In this document: positions 9,499 to 22,100 of the stretch, piece by piece
How the letters are laid out: each line of letters opens with the position of its first letter
Position numbering within the stretch: position 1 is the first letter of the stretch
Assembly: GCF_963576545.1 (NCBI RefSeq)
Contig: NW_026870603.1
Location: 620,001-684,000, forward strand
DNA: 64,000 nt
Source: Limanda limanda
Taxonomy: Eukaryota > Chordata > Actinopteri > Pleuronectiformes > Pleuronectidae
Direction of reading: 5' to 3'
Program-made: the position numbers and the translations under genes
Notes under the pieces: generated by a model
Told to the model about the DNA's origin: nothing
Database searches by the model: none
Seen by the model: only the letters and a program-made list of their open reading frames with translations

Positions 9499-11430
9499 GA
9501 AGGTCGGAGAGACTTGCAAGTAGGCTCTACCCCCACTAAATGGGGTAGCGCGCATCGATCGGTACCATCCTTGAGCTTCTCCGACTTTCGGAAGGGTTAG
9601 GGTTAGGGTTAGGGATGAAAGCACATAGGAGAAAGAGATATTCTTGAATAACTTTTTTTGTGAAGGTCGGAGAGACTTGCAAGTAGGCTCTACCCCCACT
9701 AAATGGGGTAGCGCGCATCGATCGGTACCATCCTTGAGCTTCTCCGACTTTCGGAAGGGTTAGGGTTAGGGTTAGGGATGAAAGCACATAGGAGAAAGAG
9801 ATATTCTTGAATAACTTTTTTTGTGAAGGTCGGAGAGACTTGGAAAGTGGTTGCATCTGGACTAATTTGGGTCCTGCGGATCGATTGGTACCATCCCCGA
9901 GCTTGTACGACCTTCGGAAGAGGTCGACCGACGAAATTCCCCCAAATCTGAGGAGATATTCTTGAATAACTTTTTTTGTGAAGGTCGGAGAGACTTGCAA
10001 GTAGGCTCTACCCCCACTAAATGGGGTAGCGCGCATCGATCGGTACCATCCTTGAGCTTCTCCGACTTTCGGAAGGGTTAGGGTTAGGGTTAGGGATGAA
10101 AGCACATAGGAGAAAGAGATATTCTTGAATAACTTTTTTTGTGAAGGTCGGAGAGACTTGCAAGTAGGCTCTACTCCCACTAAATGGGGTAGCGCGCATC
10201 GATCGGTACCATCCTTGAGCTTCTCCGACTTTCGGAAGGGTTAGGGTTAGGGTTAGGGATGAAAGCACATAGGAGAAAGAGATATTCTTGAATAACTTTT
10301 TTTGTGAAGGTCGGAGAGACTTGGAAAGTGGTTGCATCTGGACTAATTTGGGTCCTGCGGATCGATTGGTACCATCCCCGAGCTTGTACGACCTTCGGAA
10401 GAGGTCGACCGACGAAATTCCCCCAAATCTGAGGAGATATTCTTGAATAACTTTTTTTGTGAAGGTCGGAGAGACTTGCAAGTAGGCTCTACCCCCACTA
10501 AATGGGGTTGCGCGCATCGATCGGTACCATCCTTGAGCTTCTCCGACTTTCGGAAGGGTTAGGGTTAGGGTTAGGGATGAAAGCACATAGGAGAAAGAGA
10601 TATTCTTGAATAACTTTTTTTGTGAAGGTCGGAGAGACTTGCAAGTAGGCTCTACCCCCACTAAATGGGGTAGCGCACATCGATCGGTACCATCCTTGAG
10701 CTTCTCCGACTTTCGGAAGGGTTAGGGTTAGGGTTAGGGATGAAAGCACATAGGAGAAAGAGATATTCTTGAATAACTTTTTTTGTGAAGGTCGGAGAGA
10801 CTTGCAAGTAGGCTCTACCCCCACTAAATGGGGTAGCGCGCATCGATCAGTACCATCCTTGAGCTTCTCCGACTTTCGGAAGGGTTAGGGTTAGGGTTAG
10901 GGATGAAAGCACATAGGAGAAGGAGATATTCTTGAATAACTTTTTTTGTGAAGGTCGGAGAGACTTGCAAGTAGGCTCTACCCCCACTAAATGGGGTAGC
11001 GCGCATCGATCGGTACCATCCTTGAGCTTCTCCGACTTTCGGAAGGGTTAGGGTTAGGGTTAGGGATGAAAGCACATAGGAGAAAGAGATATTCTTGAAT
11101 AACTTTTTTTGTGAAGGTCGGAGAGACTTGCAAGTAGGCTCTACCCCCACTAAATGGGGTAGCGCGCATCGATCGGTACCATCCTTGAGCTTCTCCGACT
11201 TTCGGAAGGGTTAGGGTTAGGGTTAGGGATGAAAGCACATAGGAGAAAGAGATATTCTTGAATAACTTTTTTTGTGAAGGTCGGAGAGACTTGGAAAGTG
11301 GTTGCATCTGGACTAATTTGGGTCCTGCGGATCGATTGGTACCATCCCCGAGCTTGTACGACCTTCGGAAGAGGTCGACCGACGAAATTCCCCCAAATCT
11401 GAGGAGATATTCTTGAATAACTTTTTTTGT
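9499..11430 (+). repeat. A-A-B trimers (481 bp) and a five-A run
   Basis: Two A-A-B trimers (B at 9825 and 10306) continue a 481-bp periodicity that starts at 9018. A five-A run with B at 11276 follows. That run holds TTGCGCG, then CATCGATCAG plus GAGAAGGAGATA. The same signature order recurs in the ~5.5-kb repeats, 16,740 bp further right (from 27201), so this is a related block at a distance. Confidence 0.88.
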
Positions 11431-14400
11431 GAAGGTCGGAGAGACTTGCAAGTAGGCTCTACCCCCACTAAATGGGGTAGCGCGCATCGATCGGTACCAT
11501 CCTTGAGCTTCTCCGACTTTCGGAAGGGTTAGGGTTAGGGTTAGGGATGAAAGCACATAGGAGAAAGAGATATTCTTGAATAACTTTTTTTGTGAAGGTC
11601 GGAGAGACTTGCAAGTAGGCTCTACCCCCACTAAATGGCGTAGCGCGCATCGATCGGTACCATCCTTGAGCTTCTCCGACTTTCGGAAGGGTTAGGGTTA
11701 GGGTTAGGGATGAAAGCACATAGGAGAAAGAGATATTCTTGAATAACTTTTTTTGTGAAGGTCGGAGAGACTTGGAAAGTGGTTGCATCTGGACTAATTT
11801 GGGTCCTGCGGATCGATTGGTACCATCCCCGAGCTTGTACGACCTTCGGAAGAGGTCGACCGACGAAATTCCCCCAAATCTGAGGAGATATTCTTGAATA
11901 ACTTTTTTTGTGAAGGTCGGAGAGACTTGCAAGTAGGCTCTACCCCCACTAAATGGGGTAGCGCGCATCGATCGGTACCATCCTTGAGCTTCTCCGACTT
12001 TCGGAAGGGTTAGGGTTAGGGTTAGGGATGAAAGCACATAGGAGAAAGAGATATTCTTGAATAACTTTTTTTGTGAAGGTCGGAGAGACTTGCAAGTAGG
12101 CTCTACCCCCACTAAATGGGGTAGCGCGCATCGATCGGTACCATCCTTGAGCTTCTCCGACTTTTGGAAGGGTTAGGGTTAGGGTTAGGGATGAAAGCAC
12201 ATAGGAGAAAGAGATATTCTTGAATAACTTTTTTTGTGAAGGTCGGAGAGACTTGCAAGTAGGCTCTACCCCCACTAAATCGGGTAGCGCGCATCGATCG
12301 GTACCATCCTTGAGCTTCTCCGACTTTCGGAAGGGTTAGGGTTAGGGTTAGGGATGAAAGCAGATAGGAGAAAGAGATATTCTTAATTAACTTTTTTTGT
12401 GAAGGTCGGAGAGACTTGCAAGTAGGCTCTACCCCCACTAAATGGGGTAGCGCACATCGACCGGTACCATCCTTGAGCTTCTCCGACTTTCGGAAGGGTT
12501 AGGGTTAGGGTTAGGGATGAAAGCACATAGGAGAAAGAGATATTCTTGAATAACTTTTTTTGTGAATGTCGGAGAGACTTGCAAGTAGGCTCTACCCCCA
12601 CTAAATGGGGTAGCGCACATCGATCGGTACCATCCTTGAGCTTCTCCGACTTTCGGAAGGGTTAGGGTTAGGGTTAGGGATGAAAGCACATAGGAGAAAG
12701 AGATATTCTTAATTAACTTTTTTTGTGAAGGTCGGAGAGACTTGCAAGTAGGCTCTACCCCCACTAAATGGGGTAGCGCACATCGATCGGTACCATCCTT
12801 GAGCTTCTCCGACTTTCGGAAGGGTTAGGGTTAGGGTTAGGGATGAAAGCACATAGGAGAAAGAGATATTCTTGAATAACTTTTTTTGTGAATGTCGGAG
12901 AGACTTGCAAGTAGGCTCTACCCCCACTAAATGGGGTAGCGCACATCGATCGGTACCATCCTTGAGCTTCTCCGACTTTCGGAAGGGTTAGGGTTAGGGT
13001 TAGGGATGAAAGCACATAGGAGAAAGAGATATTCTTTAATAACTTTTTTTGTGAAGGTCGGAGAGACTTGGAAAGTGGTTGCATCTGGACTAATTTGGGT
13101 CATGCGGATCGATTGGTACCATCCCCGAGCTTGTACGACCTTCGGAAGAGGTCGACCGACGAAATTCCCCCAAATCTGAGGAGATATTCTTGAATAACTT
13201 TTTTTGTGAAGGTCGGAGAGACTTGCAAGTAGGCTCTACCCCCACTAAATGGGGTAGCGCGCATCGATCGGTACCATCCTTGAGCTTCTCCGACTTTCGG
13301 AAGGGTTAGGGTTAGGGTTAGGGATGAAAGCACATAGGAGAAAGAGATATTCTTGAATAACTTTTTTTGTGAAGGTCGGAGAGACTTGCAAGTAGGCTCT
13401 ACCCCCACTAAATGGGGTAGCGCGCATCGATCGGTACCATCCTTGAGCTTCTCCGACTTTTGGAAGGGTTAGGGTTAGGGTTAGGGATGAAAGCACATAG
13501 GAGAAAGAGATATTCTTGAATAACTTTTTTTGTGAAGGTCGGAGAGACTTGCAAGTAGGCTCTACCCCCACTAAATGGGGTAGCGCGCATCGATCGGTAC
13601 CATCCTTGAGCTTCTCCGACTTTCGGAAGGGTTAGGGTTAGGGTTAGGGATGAAAGCACATAGGAGAAAGAGATATTCTTAATTAACTTTTTTTGTGAAG
13701 GTCGGAGAGACTTGCAAGTAGGCTCTACCCCCACTAAATGGGGTAGCGCACATCGATCGGTACCATCCTTGAGCTTCTCCGACTTTCGGAAGGGTTAGGG
13801 TTAGGGTTAGGGATGAAAGCACATAGGAGAAAGAGATATTCTTGAATAACTTTTTTTGTGAATGTCGGAGAGACTTGCAAGTAGGCTCTACCCCCACTAA
13901 ATGGGGTAGCGCACATCGATCGGTACCATCCTTGAGCTTCTCCGACTTTCGGAAGGGTTAGGGTTAGGGTTAGGGATGAAAGCACATAGGAGAAAGAGAT
14001 ATTCTTAATTAACTTTTTTTGTGAAGGTCGGAGAGACTTGCAAGTAGGCTCTACCCCCACTAAATGGGGTAGCGCACATCGATCGGTACCATCCTTGAGC
14101 TTCTCCGACTTTCGGAAGGGTTAGGGTTAGGGTTAGGGATGAAAGCACATAGGAGAAAGAGATATTCTTGAATAACTTTTTTTGTGAATGTCGGAGAGAC
14201 TTGCAAGTAGGCTCTACCCCCACTAAATGGGGTAGCGCACATCGATCGGTACCATCCTTGAGCTTCTCCGACTTTCGGAAGGGTTAGGGTTAGGGTTAGG
14301 GATGAAAGCACATAGGAGAAAGAGATATTCTTGAATAACTTTTTTTGTGAAGGTCGGAGAGACTTGGAAAGTGGTTGCATCTGGACTAATTTGGGTCCTG

Positions 14401-16743
14401 CGGATCGATTAGTACCATCCCCGAGCTTGTACGACCTTCGGAAGAGGTCGACCGACGAAATTCCCCCAAATCTGAGGAGATATTCTTGAATAACTTTTTT
14501 TGTGAAGGTCGGAGAGACTTGCAAGTAGGCTCTACCCCCACTAAATGGGGTAGCGCGCATCGATCGGTACCATCCTTGAGCTTCTCCGACTTTCGTAAGG
14601 GTTAGGGTTAGGGATGAAAGCACATAGGAGAAAGAGATATTCTTGAATAACTTTTTTTGTGAAGGTCGGAGAGACTTGCAAGTAGGCTCTACCCCCACTA
14701 AATGGCGTAGCGCGCATCGATCGGTACCATCCTTGAGCTTCTCCGACTTTCGGAAGGGTTAGGGTTAGGGATGAAAGCACATAGGAGAAAGAGATATTCT
14801 TGAATAACTTTTTTTGTGAAGGTCGGAGAGACTTGGAAAGTGGTTGCATCTGGACTAATTTGGGTCCTGCGGATCGATTGGTACCATCCCTGAGCTTGTA
14901 CGACCTTCGGAAGAGGTCGACCAACGAAATTCCCCCAAATCTGAGGAGATATTCTTGAATAACTTTTTTTGTGAAGGTCGGAGAGACTTGCAAGTAGGCT
15001 CTACCCCCACTAAATGGGGTAGCGCGCATCGATCGGTACCATCCTTGAGCTTCTCCGACTTTCGGAAGGGTTAGGGTTAGGGTTAGGGATGAAAGCACAT
15101 AGGAGAAAGAGATATTCTTGAATAACTTTTTTTGTGAAGGTCGGAGAGACTTGCAAGTAGGCTCTACCCCCACTAAATGGGGTAGCGCGCATCGATCGGT
15201 ACCATCCTTGAGCTTCTCCGACTTTTGGAAGGGTTAGGGTTAGGGTTAGGGATGAAAGCACATAGGAGAAAGAGATATTCTTGAATAACTTTTTTTGTGA
15301 AGGTCGGAGAGACTTGCAAGTAGGCTCTACCCCCACTAAATGGGGTAGCGCGCATCGATCTGTACCATCCTTGAGCTTCTCCGACTTTCGGAAGGGTTAG
15401 GGTTAGGGTTAGGGATGAAAGCACATAGGAGAAAGAGATATTCTTAATTAACTTTTTTTGTGAAGGTCGGAGAGACTTGCAAGTAGGCTCTACCCCCACT
15501 AAATGGGGTAGCGCACATCGATCGGTACCATCCTTGAGCTTCTCCGACTTTCGGAAGGGTTAGGGTTAGGGTTAGGGATGAAAGCACATAGGAGAAAGAG
15601 ATATTCTTGAATAACTTTTTTTGTGAATGTCGGAGAGACTTGCAAGTAGGCTCTACCCCCACTAAATGGGGTAGCGCGCATCGATCGGTACCATCCTTGA
15701 GCTTCTCCGACTTTCGGAAGGGTTAGGGTTAGGGATGAAAGCACATAGGAGAAAGAGATATTCTTGAATAACTTTTTTTGTGAAGGTCGGAGAGACTTGC
15801 AAGTAGGCTCTACCCCCACTAAATGGGGTAGCGCGCATCGATCGGTACCATCTTTGAGCTTCTCCGACTTTCGGAAGGGTTAGGGTTAGGGTTAGGGATG
15901 AAAGCACATAGGAGAAAGAGATATTCTTGAATAACTTTTTTTGTGAAGGTCAGAGAGACTTGCAAGTAGGCTCTACCCCCACTAAATGGCGTAGCGCGCA
16001 TCGATCGGTACCATCCTTGAGCTTCTCCGACTTTCGGAAGGGTTAGGGTTAGGGTTAGGGATGAAAGCACATAGGAGAAAGAGATATTCTTGAATAACTT
16101 TTTTTGTGAAGGTCGGAGAGACTTGGAAAGTGGTTGCATCTGGACTAATTTGGGTCCTGCGGATCGATTGGTACCATCCCCGAGCTTGTACGACCTTCGG
16201 AAGAGGTCGACCGACGAAATTCCCCCAAATCTGAGGAGATATTCTTGAATAACTTTTTTTGTGAAGGTCGGAGAGACTTGCAAGTAGGCTCTACCCCCAC
16301 TAAATGGGGTAGCGCGCATCGATCGGTACCATCCTTGAGCTTCTCCGACTTTCGGAAGGGTTAGGGTTAGGGTTAGGGATGAAAGCACATAGGAGAAAGA
16401 GATATTCTTGAATAACTTTTTTTGTGAAGGTCGGAGAGACTTGCAAGTAGGCTCTACCCCCACTAAATGGGGTAGCGCACATCGATCGGTACCATCCTTG
16501 AGCTTCTCCGACTTTTGGAAGGGTTAGGGTTAGGGTTAGGGCTGAAAGCACATAGGAGAAAGAGATATTCTTGAATAACTTTTTTTGTGAAGGTCGGAGA
16601 GACTTGGAAAGTGGTTGCATCTGGACTAATTTGGGTCCTGCGGATCGATTGGTACCATCCCTGAGCTTGTACGACCTTCGGAAGAGGTCGACCGACGAAA
16701 TTCCCCCAAATCTGAGGAGATATTCTTGAATAACTTTTTTTGT
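11431..16743 (+). repeat. 7.7-kb-offset block, copy 1
   Basis: B monomers start at 11757, 13053, 14349, 14818, 16108 and 16589. The first ~5.1 kb (to about 16588) aligns with 19147-24310 at an offset of 7,716 bp, or 7,722 after one hexamer difference. Shared private marks: AAATCGGGTAG with AAGCAGATAGG, CATCGACCGG, GATTAGTACC in the third B, and TTTCGTAAGGG. It contains two successive exact 1,296-bp 7A+B units (11912-13207, 13208-14503). From 14973 it holds the first copy of a 1.77-kb module repeated five more times to the right. Confidence 0.9.
12401..13052 (+). repeat. Alternating 326-bp dimers marked by TTAATTAAC / GAATGTCGG
   Basis: Every second A starts with GAATGTCGG instead of GAAGGTCGG (12564, 12890). 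The monomer at 12564 ends with CTTAATTAAC, and so does the A just before 12401. The intervening A are normal. The CGCACATCG variant marks all of them. The same dimers recur at 13697-14348, 20117-20768 and 21413-22064. TTAATTAA is a rare 8-base palindrome found only in such copies. Confidence 0.88.
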
Positions 16744-16894
16744 GAAGGTCGGAGAGACTTGCAAGTAGGCTCTACCCCCACTAAATGGGGTAGCGCGCAT
16801 CGATCGGTACCATCCTTGAGCTTCTCCGACTTTCGGAAGGGTTAGGGATGAAAGCACATAGGAGAAAGAGATATTCTTGAATAACTTTTTTTGT
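16744..16894 (+). repeat. Shortest A monomer (151 bp, one TTAGGG)
   Basis: Only GGGTTAGGG remains between the inverted-repeat arm and ATGAAAGC. It is the single copy with one hexamer, exactly 12 bp shorter than a standard A. The remainder of the monomer is the consensus type, so loss of two hexamers is the only change. Confidence 0.92.
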
Positions 16895-18502
16895 GAAGGT
16901 CGGAGAGACTTGCAAGTAGGCTCTACCCCCACTAAATGGGGTAGCGCGCATCGATCGGTACCATCCTTGAGCTTCTCCGACTTTTGGAAGGGTTAGGGTT
17001 AGGGTTAGGGATGAAAGCACATAGGAGAAAGAGATATTCTTGAATAACTTTTTTTGTGAAGGTCGGAGAGACTTGCAAGTAGGCTCTACCCCCACTAAAT
17101 GGGGTAGCGCGCATCGATCTGTACCATCCTTGAGCTTCTCCGACTTTCGGAAGGGTTAGGGTTAGGGTTAGGGATGAAAGCACATAGGAGAAAGAGATAT
17201 TCTTAATTAACTTTTTTTGTGAAGGTCGGAGAGACTTGCAAGTAGGCTCTACCCCCACTAAATGGGGTAGCGCACATCGATCGGTACCATCCTTGAGCTT
17301 CTCCGACTTTCGGAAGGGTTAGGGTTAGGGTTAGGGATGAAAGCACATAGGAGAAAGAGATATTCTTGAATAACTTTTTTTGTGAATGTCGGAGAGACTT
17401 GCAAGTAGGCTCTACCCCCACTAAATGGGGTAGCGCGCATCGATCGGTACCATCCTTGAGCTTCTCCGACTTTCGGAAGGGTTAGGGTTAGGGATGAAAG
17501 CACATAGGAGAAAGAGATATTCTTGAATAACTTTTTTTGTGAAGGTCGGAGAGACTTGCAAGTAGGCTCTACCCCCACTAAATGGGGTAGCGCGCATCGA
17601 TCGGTACCATCTTTGAGCTTCTCCGACTTTCGGAAGGGTTAGGGTTAGGGTTAGGGATGAAAGCACATAGGAGAAAGAGATATTCTTGAATAACTTTTTT
17701 TGTGAAGGTCGGAGAGACTTGCAAGTAGGCTCTACCCCCACTAAATGGCGTAGCGCGCATCGATCGGTACCATCCTTGAGCTTCTCCGACTTTCGGAAGG
17801 GTTAGGGTTAGGGTTAGGGATGAAAGCACATAGGAGAAAGAGATATTCTTGAATAACTTTTTTTGTGAAGGTCGGAGAGACTTGGAAAGTGGTTGCATCT
17901 GGACTAATTTGGGTCCTGCGGATCGATTGGTACCATCCCCGAGCTTGTACGACCTTCGGAAGAGGTCGACCGACGAAATTCCCCCAAATCTGAGGAGATA
18001 TTCTTGAATAACTTTTTTTGTGAAGGTCGGAGAGACTTGCAAGTAGGCTCTACCCCCACTAAATGGGGTAGCGCGCATCGATCGGTACCATCCTTGAGCT
18101 TCTCCGACTTTCGGAAGGGTTAGGGTTAGGGTTAGGGATGAAAGCACATAGGAGAAAGAGATATTCTTGAATAACTTTTTTTGTGAAGGTCGGAGAGACT
18201 TGCAAGTAGGCTCTACCCCCACTAAATGGGGTAGCGCACATCGATCGGTACCATCCTTGAGCTTCTCCGACTTTTGGAAGGGTTAGGGTTAGGGTTAGGG
18301 ATGAAAGCACATAGGAGAAAGAGATATTCTTGAATAACTTTTTTTGTGAAGGTCGGAGAGACTTGGAAAGTGGTTGCATCTGGACTAATTTGGGTCCTGC
18401 GGATCGATTGGTACCATCCCTGAGCTTGTACGACCTTCGGAAGAGGTCGACCGACGAAATTCCCCCAAATCTGAGGAGATATTCTTGAATAACTTTTTTT
18501 GT
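16744..18502 (+). repeat. 1.76-kb module, second tandem copy
   Basis: Seven A, B (17867), two A, B (18348). It duplicates 14973-16743 in tandem, including CTTTTGGAAG, GATCTGTACC, the TTAATTAAC junction, a two-hexamer A (17384 versus 15625), a CATCTTTG A and a GGCGTAG A. The first A differs by having a single TTAGGG. Confidence 0.9.
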
Positions 18503-19146
18503 GAAGGTCGGAGAGACTTGCAAGTAGGCTCTACCCCCACTAAATGGGGTAGCGCGCATCGATCGGTACCATCCTTGAGCTTCTCCGACTTTCGGAAGGG
18601 TTAGGGTTAGGGTTAGGGATGAAAGCACATAGGAGAAAGAGATATTCTTGAATAACTTTTTTTGTGAAGGTCGGAGAGACTTGCAAGTAGGCTCTACCCC
18701 CACTAAATGGGGTAGCGCGCATCGATCGGTACCATCCTTGAGCTTCTCCGACTTTTGGAAGGGTTAGGGTTAGGGTTAGGGATGAAAGCACATAGGAGAA
18801 AGAGATATTCTTGAATAACTTTTTTTGTGAAGGTCGGAGAGACTTGCAAGTAGGCTCTACCCCCACTAAATGGGGTAGCGCGCATCGATCGGTACCATCC
18901 TTGAGCTTCTCCGACTTTCGGAAGGGTTAGGGTTAGGGTTAGGGATGAAAGCACATAGGAGAAAGAGATATTCTTGAATAACTTTTTTTGTGAAGGTCGG
19001 AGAGACTTGGAAAGTGGTTGCATCTGGACTAATTTGGGTCCTGCGGATCGATTGGTACCATCCCCGAGCTTGTACGACCTTCGGAAGAGGTCGACCGACG
19101 AAATTCCCCCAAATCTGAGGAGATATTCTTGAATAACTTTTTTTGT
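18503..19146 (+). repeat. Connecting three-A + B segment
   Basis: Three A (the second with CTTTTGGAAG) and B at 18992 join the 1.76-kb module to the second 7.7-kb-offset block. Nothing else is present. Confidence 0.85.
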
Positions 19147-22100
19147 GAAGGTCGGAGAGACTTGCAAGTAGGCTCTACCCCCACTAAATGGGGTAGCGCG
19201 CATCGATCGGTACCATCCTTGAGCTTCTCCGACTTTCGGAAGGGTTAGGGTTAGGGTTAGGGATGAAAGCACATAGGAGAAAGAGATATTCTTGAATAAC
19301 TTTTTTTGTGAAGGTCGGAGAGACTTGCAAGTAGGCTCTACCCCCACTAAATGGCGTAGCGCGCATCGATCGGTACCATCCTTGAGCTTCTCCGACTTTC
19401 GGAAGGGTTAGGGTTAGGGTTAGGGATGAAAGCACATAGGAGAAAGAGATATTCTTGAATAACTTTTTTTGTGAAGGTCGGAGAGACTTGGAAAGTGGTT
19501 GCATCTGGACTAATTTGGGTCCTGCGGATCGATTGGTACCATCCCCGAGCTTGTACGACCTTCGGAAGAGGTCGACCGACGAAATTCCCCCAAATCTGAG
19601 GAGATATTCTTGAATAACTTTTTTTGTGAAGGTCGGAGAGACTTGCAAGTAGGCTCTACCCCCACTAAATGGGGTAGCGCGCATCGATCGGTACCATCCT
19701 TGAGCTTCTCCGACTTTCGGAAGGGTTAGGGTTAGGGTTAGGGATGAAAGCACATAGGAGAAAGAGATATTCTTGAATAACTTTTTTTGTGAAGGTCGGA
19801 GAGACTTGCAAGTAGGCTCTACCCCCACTAAATGGGGTAGCGCGCATCGATCGGTACCATCCTTGAGCTTCTCCGACTTTTGGAAGGGTTAGGGTTAGGG
19901 TTAGGGATGAAAGCACATAGGAGAAAGAGATATTCTTGAATAACTTTTTTTGTGAAGGTCGGAGAGACTTGCAAGTAGGCTCTACCCCCACTAAATCGGG
20001 TAGCGCGCATCGATCGGTACCATCCTTGAGCTTCTCCGACTTTCGGAAGGGTTAGGGTTAGGGTTAGGGATGAAAGCAGATAGGAGAAAGAGATATTCTT
20101 AATTAACTTTTTTTGTGAAGGTCGGAGAGACTTGCAAGTAGGCTCTACCCCCACTAAATGGGGTAGCGCACATCGACCGGTACCATCCTTGAGCTTCTCC
20201 GACTTTCGGAAGGGTTAGGGTTAGGGTTAGGGATGAAAGCACATAGGAGAAAGAGATATTCTTGAATAACTTTTTTTGTGAATGTCGGAGAGACTTGCAA
20301 GTAGGCTCTACCCCCACTAAATGGGGTAGCGCACATCGATCGGTACCATCCTTGAGCTTCTCCGACTTTCGGAAGGGTTAGGATTAGGGTTAGGGATGAA
20401 AGCACATAGGAGAAAGAGATATTCTTAATTAACTTTTTTTGTGAAGGTCGGAGAGACTTGCAAGTAGGCTCTACCCCCACTAAATGGGGTAGCGCACATC
20501 GATCGGTACCATCCTTGAGCTTCTCCGACTTTCGGAAGGGTTAGGGTTAGGGTTAGGGATGAAAGCACATAGGAGAAAGAGATATTCTTGAATAACTTTT
20601 TTTGTGAATGTCGGAGAGACTTGCAAGTAGGCTCTACCCCCACTAAATGGGGTAGCGCACATCGATCGGTACCATCCTTGAGCTTCTCCGACTTTCGGAA
20701 GGGTTAGGGTTAGGGTTAGGGATGAAAGCACATAGGAGAAAGAGATATTCTTGAATAACTTTTTTTGTGAAGGTCGGAGAGACTTGGAAAGTGGTTGCAT
20801 CTGGACTAATTTGGGTCCTGCGGATCGATTGGTACCATCCCCGAGCTTGTACGACTTTCGGAAGAGGTCGACCGACGAAATTCCCCCAAATCTGAGGAGA
20901 TATTCTTGAATAACTTTTTTTGTGAAGGTCGGAGAGACTTGCAAGTAGGCTCTACCCCCACTAAATGGGGTAGCGCGCATCGATCGGTACCATCCTTGAG
21001 CTTCTCCGACTTTCGGAAGGGTTAGGGTTAGGGTTAGGGATGAAAGCACATAGGAGAAAGAGATATTCTTGAATAACTTTTTTTGTGAAGGTCGGAGAGA
21101 CTTGCAAGTAGGCTCTACCCCCACTAAATGGGGTAGCGCGCATCGATCGGTACCATCCTTGAGCTTCTCCGACTTTTGGAAGGGTTAGGGTTAGGGTTAG
21201 GGATGAAAGCACATAGGAGAAAGAGATATTCTTGAATAACTTTTTTTGTGAAGGTCGGAGAGACTTGCAAGTAGGCTCTACCCCCACTAAATGGGGTAGC
21301 GCGCATCGATCGGTACCATCCTTGAGCTTCTCCGACTTTCGGAAGGGTTAGGGTTAGGGTTAGGGATGAAAGCACATAGGAGAAAGAGATATTCTTAATT
21401 AACTTTTTTTGTGAAGGTCGGAGAGACTTGCAAGTAGGCTCTACCCCCACTAAATGGGGTAGCGCACATCGATCGGTACCATCCTTGAGCTTCTCCGACT
21501 TTCGGAAGGGTTAGGGTTAGGGTTAGGGATGAAAGCACATAGGAGAAAGAGATATTCTTGAATAACTTTTTTTGTGAATGTCGGAGAGACTTGCAAGTAG
21601 GCTCTACCCCCACTAAATGGGGTAGCGCACATCGATCGGTACCATCCTTGAGCTTCTCCGACTTTCGGAAGGGTTAGGGTTAGGGTTAGGGATGAAAGCA
21701 CATAGGAGAAAGAGATATTCTTAATTAACTTTTTTTGTGAAGGTCGGAGAGACTTGCAAGTAGGCTCTACCCCCACTAAATGGGGTAGCGCACATCGATC
21801 GGTACCATCCTTGAGCTTCTCCGACTTTCGGAAGGGTTAGGGTTAGGGTTAGGGATGAAAGCACATAGGAGAAAGAGATATTCTTGAATAACTTTTTTTG
21901 TGAATGTCGGAGAGACTTGCAAGTAGGCTCTACCCCCACTAAATGGGGTAGCGCACATCGATCGGTACCATCCTTGAGCTTCTCCGACTTTCGGAAGGGT
22001 TAGGGTTAGGGTTAGGGATGAAAGCACATAGGAGAAAGAGATATTCTTGAATAACTTTTTTTGTGAAGGTCGGAGAGACTTGGAAAGTGGTTGCATCTGG

